From: Thermoanaerobaculia bacterium
Lineage (GTDB): Bacteria > Acidobacteriota > Thermoanaerobaculia > Gp7-AA8
DNA: 9,682 bases
Reading direction: 5' to 3'
Assembly: GCA_023700825.1 (NCBI GenBank)
Contig: JAMPYE010000139.1
Coordinates: forward strand, 1 to 9,682
Within the stretch, counting starts at the first letter, position 1, and every line of letters begins with the position of its first letter. A program made the position numbers and the translations under genes. Positions 1 to 7,400 of this stretch are shown here, piece by piece. The notes under the pieces were generated by a model, which did no database searches, was not told the DNA's origin, and worked only from the letters and a program-made list of their open reading frames with translations.

Positions 1-99
1 CTCCTGCCTGCGCGCGGCGCGAAGCGCCGCCGCGTGAAGGTGCCGGAGTCTGAAACGTATCGGCCGCCTTCGGCGGCGCGCAGGCAGGAGTGCCTGCGC
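1..99. repeat. Nested palindromic (REP-like) element
   Basis: Positions 1-15 and 76-90 form a perfect 15-bp inverted repeat (CTCCTGCCTGCGCGC and its complement). Inside lie two smaller hairpins: 14-30 (7-bp stem, GAA loop) and 63-77 (GCCGCC-TTC-GGCGGC). The right arm can instead pair with downstream sequence: 78-86 GCGCAGGCA, loop GGAG, 91-99 TGCCTGCGC, a perfect 9-bp stem. The element sits 24 bp beyond the stop of the DinB-like gene. It resembles REP/BIME-type intergenic palindromes or a transcription-terminating structure, but there is no T-run on either side. The left edge may continue outside the window. Confidence 0.6.
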
Positions 100-122
100 C
101 ACATTCGACTCGTCTGCGCCGT

Positions 123-623
123 CTACTGCGGCGCCGGCATCCCCATCGCGGCCCATTCTTCCTTCGCAGGGCCGTAGATGCCGGGGACCATCAGGCCCGC
201 CTGCCGCATGAGCACCGTCATCTGGCCTCGATGGTGCGCCTGGTGAAGGATGAGCGAAGAGAGGACATCGCCCTTCTTCCAGGTCTGGCCGTACATCGAT
301 ACGTCGTCGCCGAGGCTCGCGTCGCTCCAGGTCGCCGGAACGACCTTCGCAACCGATTTCGCGGCCTTGTCGAATTCGTCGGCGATCGCGCCGGCACTCG
401 CCGGTACCGGTACGTCCTCGCCGGGCGCGTCGACGGGAAGCGCCGCGTGCTGCGGCATCTCTCCGAGAGTCTGCACGATGTGCCAGGCGAGAAAGCCAAG
501 CGAACGACCCTCGGGAGTCACTCGCTGCGCGAGGCTGGGATCGGTGAGCGCGCGGAAGATCTTGAGCGTCGCCTCGTGCTCGTACGACCACGCCGCGGTG
601 AATGCTGCAATCGACTGGATCAT
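123..623 (-). CDS. DinB/YfiT-like four-helix-bundle putative metalloenzyme
   Basis: A 166-aa protein of the DinB/YfiT superfamily: small cytoplasmic four-helix bundles that usually bind a divalent metal through three histidines. Some members are thiol-dependent S-transferases and many have no known substrate. The expected triad is visible as H48 (in AWHIV), H127 and H131 (in LILHQAHHRGQ), and the length is typical for the family. The N-terminal helix with an aromatic WSYEHE segment also fits. The ATG at 623 is chosen because AGGAGG (633-638) lies 9 nt upstream. The gene is probably monocistronic: 211 bp separate it from the next gene upstream on the same strand. The substrate cannot be told from sequence. 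The family call is firm. Confidence 0.88.
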   Translation of the reverse strand: MIQSIAAFTAAWSYEHEATLKIFRALTDPSLAQRVTPEGRSLGFLAWHIVQTLGEMPQHAALPVDAPGEDVPVPASAGAIADEFDKAAKSVAKVVPATWSDASLGDDVSMYGQTWKKGDVLSSLILHQAHHRGQMTVLMRQAGLMVPGIYGPAKEEWAAMGMPAPQ

Positions 624-632
624 GGCGGTGAA

Positions 633-662
633 CCTCCTGGTTGATCTGTGCAGGCGATCTTA
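633..662 (-). promoter_or_regulatory. Shine-Dalgarno and candidate -10 of the DinB-like gene
   Basis: On the minus strand a perfect AGGAGG (633-638) precedes the ATG by 9 nt. About 34 nt upstream of the start is TAAGAT (657-662), a reasonable -10 hexamer in this GC-rich setting. No convincing -35 is seen at the right distance. The ribosome binding site is solid, the -10 tentative. Confidence 0.4.
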
Positions 663-722
663 TGGTCCGGGAGGGCGCAAGTCGATCATTCGCCGGGTGC
701 CGCCGCCGTCGATGCCAGCGAA

Positions 723-743
723 CGGATCCGCGGATACAATCCG
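723..743. promoter_or_regulatory. Two adjacent dyads upstream of the DinB-like gene
   Basis: CGGATCCG (723-730) is a perfect 8-bp palindrome. It is directly followed by CGGAT-ACA-ATCCG (731-743), a perfect 5-3-5 dyad that shares the CGGAT half-site. The pair lies about 100 bp upstream of the DinB start, inside the 211-bp gap 624-834, which holds no gene. An operator for an unknown repressor is the simplest reading. It may also be chance palindromy in GC-rich DNA. Confidence 0.3.
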
Positions 744-761
744 GCGGAGCCGGGTCCACGC

Positions 762-781
762 ATCAATTGCCCCCAATTGAT
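762..781. promoter_or_regulatory. A/T-rich perfect inverted repeat (8-4-8)
   Basis: ATCAATTG, loop CCCC, CAATTGAT: a perfect 8-bp stem that is conspicuously A/T-rich compared with its surroundings. It lies 53 bp past the stop of the 87-aa gene and about 140 bp upstream of the DinB-like gene, both on the minus strand. It could be a factor-binding operator or part of a terminator for the upstream gene, though no T-run follows on the minus strand. An operator seems slightly more likely. Confidence 0.4.
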
Positions 782-834
782 CCTGATCGCGGTACCTCGA
801 CTCCGCCAGAGACGGATTCGTGTATGAGCCGCCT

Positions 835-1098
835 CTACGCGGCGGCCTCGCTGCTCGCGGCGGTCTCGGTCCAGATCTCGTCGATGACGATCTTCTGAGC
901 GTCGGCCATGTACTCGCGTACCGCGTTCGCGTCGCCGACGGAGAGCGTGCCCGAGTAGCCCATGCGCTCGGACGAGTAGAACTCGAAGTAGGTATCGTCG
1001 GAGAAGAGGAGAAAGACCTGCTGTCTGACCGGACCGCCCTGTTTCACGATGACTCCCGTGATGGTTTTGCCGATCAGCGACCGAATCGAGGCTTTCAT
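835..1098 (-). CDS. 87-aa protein of unknown function
   Basis: I do not recognise the family. The ATG at 1098 has AAAGGA (1106-1111) 7 nt upstream, and the stop is TAG. The N-terminal half is basic and predicted to be beta-rich, with a pattern like a small barrel (IGKTITGVIVKQGG, then QQVFLLFSDDTYFEFYS). The C-terminal half is an acidic helix (DANAVREYMADAQKIVIDEI) ending in a low-complexity Ala/Ser tail. There is no signal peptide or membrane segment, so it should be cytoplasmic. It follows the 141-aa gene on the same strand after 110 bp, so co-transcription is possible but not shown. Coding status rests on the ribosome binding site and codon usage. Confidence 0.7.
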   Translation of the reverse strand: MKASIRSLIGKTITGVIVKQGGPVRQQVFLLFSDDTYFEFYSSERMGYSGTLSVGDANAVREYMADAQKIVIDEIWTETAASSEAAA

Positions 1099-1208
1099 GG
1101 TGTCGTCCTTTCTCGAGTAATCCGTACGGTGTTTCGTCGCAGAGTGACGACTGGCGGCGGCGAAGGCCGATGGCGCCGCGCAGCCCGTCTACGACATTCG
1201 ACTGGGAT

Positions 1209-1634
1209 TCACGCGGACTGCGCGTACTGGAACTGCACGTGAGCCGGTGCGGTGATGGCCGTCTCGATCCCGAAGCGTGCGGATGCGTAGAACGGGAGAT
1301 CCTCGCGATCGAGGCGATAGATGTGGCGACCATCTTTTACCGAGACGGTCGAGAGGATGCCTTCCCCTTCGCCGTTCACGAGCAGCACGTCGCCCCGGAA
1401 CTCGCACGCGATCTCACTGAGGAACTCGAGAAACGTACGCGCGGAGACCGACTGGTCGAAGATGACCGCGTTGATTTCCTGCGCTCCCGGGCCGTTGGTT
1501 CTCCGAACCGAGGCGAGAACCACGTCGGGGATGGTCGTGTAGAGGACCTGGAAGCGGTCGCTCGCCTCCGACCAGTCCACGAAGCTCTTCTTCCGGGTCG
1601 TGCAGACGAAGATGATCGGTTCGTTCTCGTTCAT
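1209..1634 (-). CDS. 141-aa unknown protein, possible degenerate receiver fold
   Basis: The start is set at the ATG at 1634 rather than the in-frame ATG at 1661, because AGGAGG (1642-1647) sits 7 nt before 1634. No specific family is recognised. The strand-helix rhythm resembles a response-regulator receiver: PIIFVCTT (strand), a helix, FQVLYTT, a helix, INAVIFD with D60 where the phospho-acceptor would be, helix SARTFLEFLSEIACEF, then DVLLVNG. The acidic pair after strand 1 and the Thr/Ser-Lys pair are not evident, so phosphorylation is doubtful. It is a cytoplasmic protein with no TM segment. It lies 82 bp downstream of the NtrC-family gene on the same strand, which suggests a link to that regulator. 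The fold assignment is inference; coding status is good. Confidence 0.72.
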   Translation of the reverse strand: MNENEPIIFVCTTRKKSFVDWSEASDRFQVLYTTIPDVVLASVRRTNGPGAQEINAVIFDQSVSARTFLEFLSEIACEFRGDVLLVNGEGEGILSTVSVKDGRHIYRLDREDLPFYASARFGIETAITAPAHVQFQYAQSA

Positions 1635-1716
1635 GGCATGACCTCCTGCGATGGAAGTCATACCGCGACGCCATTTGATACAGGCCCCGGAAAGATCGGC
1701 GCAGGCCCGGTGCCGC

Positions 1717-3069
1717 TCAGGCCTTCTTCCGGAGGTGGGCGTAGACGGTCGACGGGCTTACGAGAAGCAGACGCGCCGCCTTGCGAACGTTTCCCCCGGT
1801 GGCATCGACAGCACGGCTGACGTAGTCGGTCGTGATCTCGTCGAGCGGCCGGATCGAGGCCTCGTCGAGCTTCTCCTGCCTGCCGCCGCCGGACCGGCGC
1901 GTGGTGCCCGAGCCGATCATCAGGTCGTCGGCCAGGATCTCGTCCCCTCGCGCCACGAGAAGAGCCCGCTCCAGGACGTTGCGCAACTCGCGCGCGTTCC
2001 CCGGCCAGGAGTGGGAAGAGAGCTTCGCCATCGCGCGGGCCGAGATGCGCAGCGTCCGCGTTCCAAGGTCACGCGAGAGTTGGACGAGCAGATGGTCGGC
2101 CACGAGAGGAATGTCCTCGGCTCGCTCGCGCAGGGGCGGCATGCGAAGCCGGATCACGTTGAGCCGGAAGAACAGATCCTGCCGGAAGCGCCCCTCGGAG
2201 ACTTCCACTTCGAGGTTCCGGTTCGTCGCGGCCACGAGACGCACGTCGACGCGAATGTCACGAAGCCCGCCGACACGCCGAAACGTCTTGTCCTCGAGGA
2301 CCTTCAGCAGGCGCGCCTGAATCGACGGCTCGAGCTCGCCGATCTCGTCGAGGAAGAGCGTGCCGCCCGAGGCGATTTCCAGCAGGCCCTGCTTGGTCGC
2401 GAACGCGCCCGTGAAGGCTCCCTTCTCGTGGCCGAAGAGCTCCGACTCAAGCAGTTCGCGGGACAGTCCCGCGCAGTTCAGCTCCACGCGGGGCGCGCCG
2501 CGGCGGAGCGACACCTCGTGCAGAAGCTTCGCGACGAGTCCCTTGCCCGTTCCCGACTCGCCTTCCAGCAGCACCGGGGAGGGCGCGGAGGCGACACGGT
2601 GGATCATCTCGTTGAGCTCCCGGATCGCGTTCGACGTTCCGGGAAGGACCGGACTCTCGACGGCGAGCTCTCTCTGCAGCGCAGCAACCTGCCGGCGAAG
2701 GACGGACGACCGTCCCGCCTTCTCGAGCAGCGCGTCCAGGCTGTCGATGTCGAAGGGCTTCTGGACGAGCGACTCCGCTCCCGAACGCATCGCCCGCACC
2801 GCGATCTCGATCGTCGCGCCGCCCGACATCACCACGACCGGCGTCGATTCGGATCGCGATTTGATCTCGTCGAGCACGTCGAGCCCTGAGATGTCGGGCA
2901 ACAGGATGTCGAGGAGTACGACGTCGGGCGACGTCTCATCGAATTTGCGGAGCGCGTCGCGTCCCAGCCCCGCTCCGATCACGTTCCATCCGAGCCCGGT
3001 GAGTTGCGCGCAGAGCTCGTCGAGAAGCTCTGGTTGGTCGTCGACGACAAGGATGTGTCCTCGGTTCAT
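1717..3069 (-). CDS. NtrC-family sigma-54-dependent response regulator
   Basis: A 450-aa bacterial enhancer-binding protein that, once phosphorylated, remodels RNA polymerase with sigma-54. The N-terminal receiver (1-115) has D10-D11, phospho-acceptor D54, S82 and K104, all the canonical residues. The AAA+ domain (about 140-375) shows Walker A GESGTGKG (170-177), the sigma-54 contact loop GAFTGA (217-222), Walker B GTLFLDEIGEL (236-246), and VAATNRN and FRQDLFFRLNV motifs. The C-terminal Fis-type helix-turn-helix (about 423-450, GGNVRKAARLLLVSPSTVYAH) binds DNA. The ATG at 3069 is chosen over the in-frame ATG at 3156 because the receiver begins immediately (MNRGHILVVDD) and GTGAGG lies just upstream. 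The extra 29 residues would run through the operator-like dyad. No NtrB-type kinase is adjacent. The gene is divergent from the ECF sigma gene. Confidence 0.95.
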   Translation of the reverse strand: MNRGHILVVDDQPELLDELCAQLTGLGWNVIGAGLGRDALRKFDETSPDVVLLDILLPDISGLDVLDEIKSRSESTPVVVMSGGATIEIAVRAMRSGAESLVQKPFDIDSLDALLEKAGRSSVLRRQVAALQRELAVESPVLPGTSNAIRELNEMIHRVASAPSPVLLEGESGTGKGLVAKLLHEVSLRRGAPRVELNCAGLSRELLESELFGHEKGAFTGAFATKQGLLEIASGGTLFLDEIGELEPSIQARLLKVLEDKTFRRVGGLRDIRVDVRLVAATNRNLEVEVSEGRFRQDLFFRLNVIRLRMPPLRERAEDIPLVADHLLVQLSRDLGTRTLRISARAMAKLSSHSWPGNARELRNVLERALLVARGDEILADDLMIGSGTTRRSGGGRQEKLDEASIRPLDEITTDYVSRAVDATGGNVRKAARLLLVSPSTVYAHLRKKA

Positions 3070-3088
3070 TGCCTCACCCGTGGCGAAG

Positions 3089-3094
3089 AGTGTA
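3089..3094 (-). promoter_or_regulatory. Candidate -10 for the NtrC-family gene
   Basis: TACACT on the minus strand, 20 nt upstream of the ATG at 3069. It would give a leader of about 13 nt. No good -35 is present, which would suit a promoter helped by a factor bound at the dyad 3117-3147, immediately upstream of the expected -35 position. Tentative. Confidence 0.25.
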
Positions 3095-3116
3095 CCGGAT
3101 TCGGGCGTCCCGGCTT

Positions 3117-3147
3117 TTCGAAAATTGGACACTGTCCGAATTTCGAA
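3117..3147. promoter_or_regulatory. 31-bp operator-like inverted repeat
   Basis: TTCGAAAATTGGACA (3117-3131), one central C (3132), then TGTCCGAATTTCGAA (3133-3147). Thirteen of 15 positions pair; the mismatched pairs are 3126/3138 and 3124/3140. It lies in the divergent region between the NtrC-family activator and the ECF sigma gene. It is typical in length and symmetry for a dimeric Fis-type HTH activator site or a repressor operator. Autoregulation by the NtrC-family protein is a natural guess, not shown. Confidence 0.6.
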
Positions 3148-3153
3148 CATCGC

Positions 3154-3191
3154 CAACTATCGAAAGTTGCAGTTAACTCATTGTAAATACA
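3154..3191. promoter_or_regulatory. Cluster of three further dyads in the divergent region
   Basis: CAACTATCGAAAGTTG (3154-3169) is a 16-bp dyad with 7 of 8 pairs and a TCGA core. Its centre lies about 29.5 bp from that of the larger dyad, close to three helical turns. AGTTAACT (3171-3178) is a perfect palindrome, and TGTA-AA-TACA (3182-3191) is a perfect 4-2-4 dyad. The segment is clearly A/T-richer than the flanking genes. I searched it for a sigma-54 -24/-12 element (GG-N10-GC) in both directions and found none. Confidence 0.45.
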
Positions 3192-3244
3192 GGCATTGCA
3201 TGTTTTTTTAACCGGGCACGGATCTTGGACTTCATCGGGACAGC

Positions 3245-3250
3245 AAGGAG
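3245..3250 (+). promoter_or_regulatory. Shine-Dalgarno deciding the ECF sigma start
   Basis: AAGGAG ends 8 nt before the ATG at 3259. This makes 3259 the start rather than the in-frame ATG at 3196, which has no ribosome binding site and would add 21 residues unlike any sigma factor N-terminus. Confidence 0.75.
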
Positions 3251-3258
3251 ATGCCCCC

Positions 3259-3840
3259 ATGAACGAGATCCTGACCACCGACCAAGAAGCCCGGACCGTC
3301 AACGCCCGAATCGCGGGAGTCGCGCTCGAGGACGCCGGCATCGACGAGCCGGATGGCGAGTCGGCAGACATCGAGGAGCTTCATCGCTCGTTGAGGAAGG
3401 TGCTCTTCTCGATTCCGCTTCGTCGTTACGGGCTGTCGACCGACGAAGCCGAGGAGCTCGTCCAGGAAGCGTGGCTGCTCTTTCTCGAGAAGCGCCGCGA
3501 GATCAGGAAGGCACGCCCCTGGCTCACCGGCACGGTCGCGAATCTCTGCAAGCAGGAGATTCAGCGCAACCGCCGCGGCCGGGAAACGCAGCTGGCGATC
3601 GACGAGGACGGCCTCGAGCTCGCCGACGAGCGCCCGCAGACGAACACCGACGTGCTCGCGATTCGCGAGGTGCTCGGTCGCACGGACGAACGAACCAGGA
3701 ATCTCTGCACGCTCATCGGGATGGAAGGGCTCTCGTACGACGAGGTGAGCGCAGAGCTCGACATGCCGCTCGGCAGCGTCGGGCCGCTCTACATCCGTGC
3801 CAAGCAGCGGCTGCGCAAGCAGCTCGAAGTGAGGAACTGA
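3259..3840 (+). CDS. ECF-type RNA polymerase sigma factor
   Basis: A 193-aa sigma-70-family factor of the extracytoplasmic-function type, which directs RNA polymerase to a small alternative regulon. Region 2 spans about residues 40-110. It includes YGLSTDEAEELVQEAWLLFL, equivalent to the DAEDLVQETFL core-binding motif, and RPWLTGTVANLCKQEIQRNRR in the promoter -10 recognition part. Region 4 spans about 138-190: RTRNLCTLIGMEGLSYDEVS then LGSVGPLYIRAKQRLRKQL, the -35-binding HTH. The linker is acidic. About 40 N-terminal residues precede region 2 and are slightly long for the family. The downstream gene starts 2 bases after the stop. No membrane anti-sigma factor follows, so control may come from the 109-aa partner or from transcription at the divergent promoter. 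The ECF subgroup cannot be assigned by eye. Confidence 0.9.
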   Translation: MNEILTTDQEARTVNARIAGVALEDAGIDEPDGESADIEELHRSLRKVLFSIPLRRYGLSTDEAEELVQEAWLLFLEKRREIRKARPWLTGTVANLCKQEIQRNRRGRETQLAIDEDGLELADERPQTNTDVLAIREVLGRTDERTRNLCTLIGMEGLSYDEVSAELDMPLGSVGPLYIRAKQRLRKQLEVRN

Positions 3841-3842
3841 CG

Positions 3843-4172
3843 ATGACGCCGCCGAATGGAGCGTCAAAGGGAACCTCCGCGCTGCTCTGGATCCGCTCGC
3901 CCGAGAGCGAGACCGACCTCGCGGCGTTTCCCGCGCGTGGAGGTGGCGTCAGGATCCTCGATCCCGACACGGCCCCCGAGGCAATCGCGGCCCTCGCGCG
4001 CGACCCGGAGCGAAGCCACGCCGTCGTCGTCCTCGAGTCGGGCGTCCGCGGGTTCGAGCATCTCTGCGCGCGCCTCTCGGCGATCAACCCCGCGCCTCGC
4101 GTCGTGATCATCTACCCGAAGACTCGCGTGCTGCGGAGTGCGATCCCGATGCCCGACTTCGCGCACGCGTAG
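3843..4172 (+). CDS. 109-aa truncated receiver-like protein, co-transcribed with sigma factor
   Basis: The ATG at 3843 follows the sigma-factor stop by two bases, with GTGAGG inside the sigma gene's end serving as ribosome binding site, so translation is probably coupled. No exact family is recognised. The pattern resembles the first four strands of a receiver domain: SALLWIRSP, VRILD then helix PEAIAALARDP, HAVVVLES with Glu65 where the phospho-acceptor Asp normally is, helix FEHLCARLSAINP, and RVVIIYP. The protein then ends, lacking the lysine strand and last helix, and the usual acidic pair is absent. It might be a non-phosphorylatable partner or decoy, or a regulator of the ECF sigma in place of an anti-sigma factor. 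These roles are inference; the coding call and operon are well supported. Confidence 0.75.
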   Translation: MTPPNGASKGTSALLWIRSPESETDLAAFPARGGGVRILDPDTAPEAIAALARDPERSHAVVVLESGVRGFEHLCARLSAINPAPRVVIIYPKTRVLRSAIPMPDFAHA

Positions 4173-4482
4173 TTCGGAGGCCGGCTCTCGTTCGTCACCG
4201 CTGCGACGAGGAGCCGCGGGTCGAGCTCGTGGCGGAAGTCTTCTCTCCGCAGCGCTCCGACGTTCAACTTCGCCGTGCCGATTGTGCGCAGGGTACGCCG
4301 CCCGTCATGCGGGAGCGATCTCCCGGCGGCGCCGCAGTCAGCTGCGTCCAGACGACCGACCACGTATCATGAGGCGATGGTCAGGGCGATTCGGAGAGCT
4401 GCTGCGATCGCCAGCGTCTGCGCTGATCCGGCGGGCTGCACGTGCCGCGATGTCGCGTACTCCGTTGCCGGTGCGTAATCGA
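4173..4482. other. 310-bp intergenic region without a convincing gene
   Basis: This is the gap between the sigma operon and the histidine kinase. A bulged hairpin spans 4296-4331: outer stem CGCCGCC (4296-4302) with GGCGGCG (4325-4331), inner stem GGGAG-CGAT-CTCCC (4311-4324). It could end the sigma operon transcript, though no T-run follows. TATCAT (4365-4370) is a candidate -10 for the kinase, without a clear -35. Open frames here on both strands lack ribosome binding sites and recognisable protein sequence. Confidence 0.5.
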
Positions 4483-7400
4483 ATGTCTCGATCCGACGAC
4501 AAGGTATCGCTCGCGAGTCCTCCACACAGTTGGAGCGTCATCACCATCGGGATCGTCGCGTGCACGATCGCCCTGGTTCTCGCGGTCGCGATCTACCTGC
4601 TCGCCGTCGTTCCCGGGAGTCGAAGTGAAGCGACTGAACGGTGGCGGCGCGAGCTCGAGCTGAGCGCCGACGTTCGGGAGTCGGCGCTCGAGAATTGGCT
4701 CGCGGATCGAATGGCCGACGCGAGGACCATCGCAACGTATCCGTCGGTCGTCGCGCTCCTCCGCGGTGATCCCGAAGCGGGAGCGCCGGGGCAGTTGAAT
4801 GCGATCCTCGCGGACTCTGCACGGGAGCACTCGATCGACGCGATCCTCGTGCTCGGATCCGCGGGACTCGTGGCGTCCTCGAGCCCGATGGAAGGAGCCG
4901 TCGATCCGGGCTGCGCCGACCTCGCCGCTCGAAGCGCAAGTCATCGTGTCGGGATCGTGGAGTTCCGCGTGGTGCGAGGCGTTCCACGCATCGTGGTGGG
5001 AACTCCGGTGCGCGCCGCGGAACCGTCCCAACGTGTCGAGGGAACGGTGCTGCTCGTGATCGATCCGCAGCGCTGGGTGTATGGGCTCGTGCGCCTGAAG
5101 TCGGAGTGGAGCACCTCGGCCGAAGCCTTGCTGGTGGAGCTCGAAGGCAACTCGGTGAGGTTCGCCAGTCCCCTCCAGGGCCGGACCGATCCTCCGTTGA
5201 CGTTTCGTTTGCCGCTCGACTCCGAGCGCCTGGCAGCAGCCGCGGCTCTTGCCGGAATCGAAGGATTCTCCCGGTCCGTCGACTACCGCGGAGTGCCGGT
5301 CCTGGCAGTCACGAGAAAGCTCTCGAACGCTCCGTGGGGGATCGTTGTCAAAGTGGACGAAGCGGAGGTTTTGCGCGAGGCGTCGGCCCGCTCCCGCCCG
5401 ATCGGCGTCGGGCTCGTTCTCGGCGCGCTGCTCGCCGGGCTGAGCGTGGCGATCCTGGCGCGGGCGCAGGGTCGCGCTGCGCGGGAAGCTCGCAGGAGGG
5501 GCCTGGAGCGCATCGCCCTGCTTCTCGACGCGACCAGCGATGCCGTTCTCTTCGTGGCGCGCGACGGGACGATTCTCGACGCAAACTCCGCCGCGGAGCG
5601 GATGTACGGCCGCACGAGGGCAACGTTGAAGGAACTCCGCGTTTCCGAGCTTCGAGCGCCCGGCGAGGAAGATCGCAAGTCGGGAGAGATCGACTCTGCC
5701 GACCGCGAAGGGCAGATCGTGTTCCGGGCTCGACACGTGCGCAGGGACGGCTCGCCGTTCCCTGTGGAGGTCAGCAGTCGGGCCGCGGAGATCGACGGCC
5801 GGGCCGGCTTCGTGTTGGTCGTGCGTGACATCAGCGATCGGATCGCAGCCGAGTCACGGATCGACCACCTCAACCGCATGCTGCGCACGCTTTCCGCGAC
5901 GAACGAGTTGATCCTTCGCGCGACGAGCCACGACGAGTTTCTCCAGGAGGTGTGCGAAATCGTCGTGCGCGAGGCGCGCATGCCCCTTGCGTGGATTGGA
6001 GAACCCGAGCCTGATGGCTCGGTCACGGTCGTGGCCGCCGCGGGAACTGCCCTGTCGTACCTCGATGCGGTCTCCGTTCGATGGGACGACACGGCCGAAG
6101 GTCGCGGGCCGGCCGGCACCGCACTCCGGGAACAGAGAACATCCGTGGTCGCCTCGATCGAAGCCGAAGCTCCCGCCGCCTGGAACGATCGCGCGCTCGC
6201 AGCGGGGCTTCGTTCGAGCTTCGCCTCGCCGGTGTCTCCAGCCGGAAGAACCGATGCGGTGCTCTGTGTCTGTTCCGGAGAGATCGGGTTTTTCGTCGAC
6301 GAGGTTCGTACTCTCGTCGAGGAGCTCGCCACGAATGTCGCGTTCGCGCTCGAGCTGTTCGAGAAGCGCGAGGCCCAGCGCGAGACGCAGGATCTCATCC
6401 GCGCCATCGTCGATCGTGCGCCGGCGTCGATTCACGTGATCGACCGGGAAGCGCGCGTCACCCTCTGGAACCCTGCATCCGAGAGGATGTTCGGCTGGAA
6501 GGCGGACGAAGTGCTCGGAGAGCGATTGCCGATCATCGCCCCTGGGCACGAACGGGAGTTCCAGGAGCGGTTCGAGCGAACGCTCTCCGGGGAGCCACCG
6601 CCCATGGGAATCGTACGTCGCGTCAGAAAGGACGGCTCGGGGATCGACCTGCTCATGAGTGTCGAGGCATTGCGTGACCAGAGCGAGGCGATCAGCGGCG
6701 CGCTGGCCGTCGCGGTCGACGTGACCAGGGCGCGCGAGTTCGAGCAGAGGGCGAGCGCGCTGTTCGAGGCGGGCGTGATCGGCTGTCTTTTCGGCGACAT
6801 TCACGGCGGCATCTTCGACGCCAACGACACCTTCCTGGAGATGATCGGCTACTCGCGCGACGAGCTGCGGGAAGGGCGGATCCGCTGGGATGCGATCACC
6901 CCGGTCGAGTGGCTGCCGCTCGACGCGGAAAAGGTGGAGGAGGCGAAGCGAAACGGGAGATGCACCCCGTACGAGAAAGAGTACGTGCGCAAGGACGGCA
7001 GCCTGGTCAGCGTGGTCGTCGGCTACCGCCTGCTCGACCCCGACAGAGAGCGCTCCGTGGCATTCATCCTCGACGTTTCGGAGCTTAAGCGAGAGCAACG
7101 TGCGCGACGGCGAGCGGAATCGGCGCTGAGCGCGGTGTTCGAAACGCCAGGGCTGCCGATCGTCATCGTCGACGTGAAGGACGGGGATCTGATCCACGTC
7201 GAGTGCAATGCGGCCTACGCGGAGCGGTTCGGGCGCTCGATCCAGCAGGTCAAGGGAAGAAGCCTGGGCGAGCTGGGGGTGAATCGAACTTTCATCGCCG
7301 AGGCGATCGGGCGCGTGCGCGCGGTCGCAACATCGGGAAAGCCGGAGGTTTTCGAGGCTGGTGTCTCCGACGACGCGCGTCGGTACGTGATCTCGATGGC

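Noticed and set aside
101..1204. Shared ACATTCGACT at about 102 and 1194
   Set aside because: A single 10-base match with diverging flanks, likely chance.
1651..2889. Long plus-strand open frame of 412 codons
   Set aside because: It is antisense to the NtrC-family gene. Its translation is Arg/Asp/His-rich without domains, typical of the complementary frame of a high-GC gene.
3070..3156. 29-residue N-terminal extension of the NtrC-family protein
   Set aside because: The receiver domain starts directly at 3069. The extension would be encoded across the operator-like dyad and has no Shine-Dalgarno.
3181..3213. Possible terminator or sigma-54 promoter around the T7 run at 3203-3209
   Set aside because: The preceding stem is only 3-4 bp, and no GG-N10-GC spacing was found on either strand.
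4112..4363. 83-codon minus-strand frame in the gap before the kinase
   Set aside because: Third positions are G/C-rich, but it starts with GTG without a ribosome binding site, overlaps the end of the 109-aa gene and shows no recognisable features.
4381..7197. Two long minus-strand open frames (4381-5736 and 5854-7197)
   Set aside because: Both are antisense to the histidine kinase, whose domains are continuous and canonical on the plus strand. No ribosome binding sites or protein motifs.
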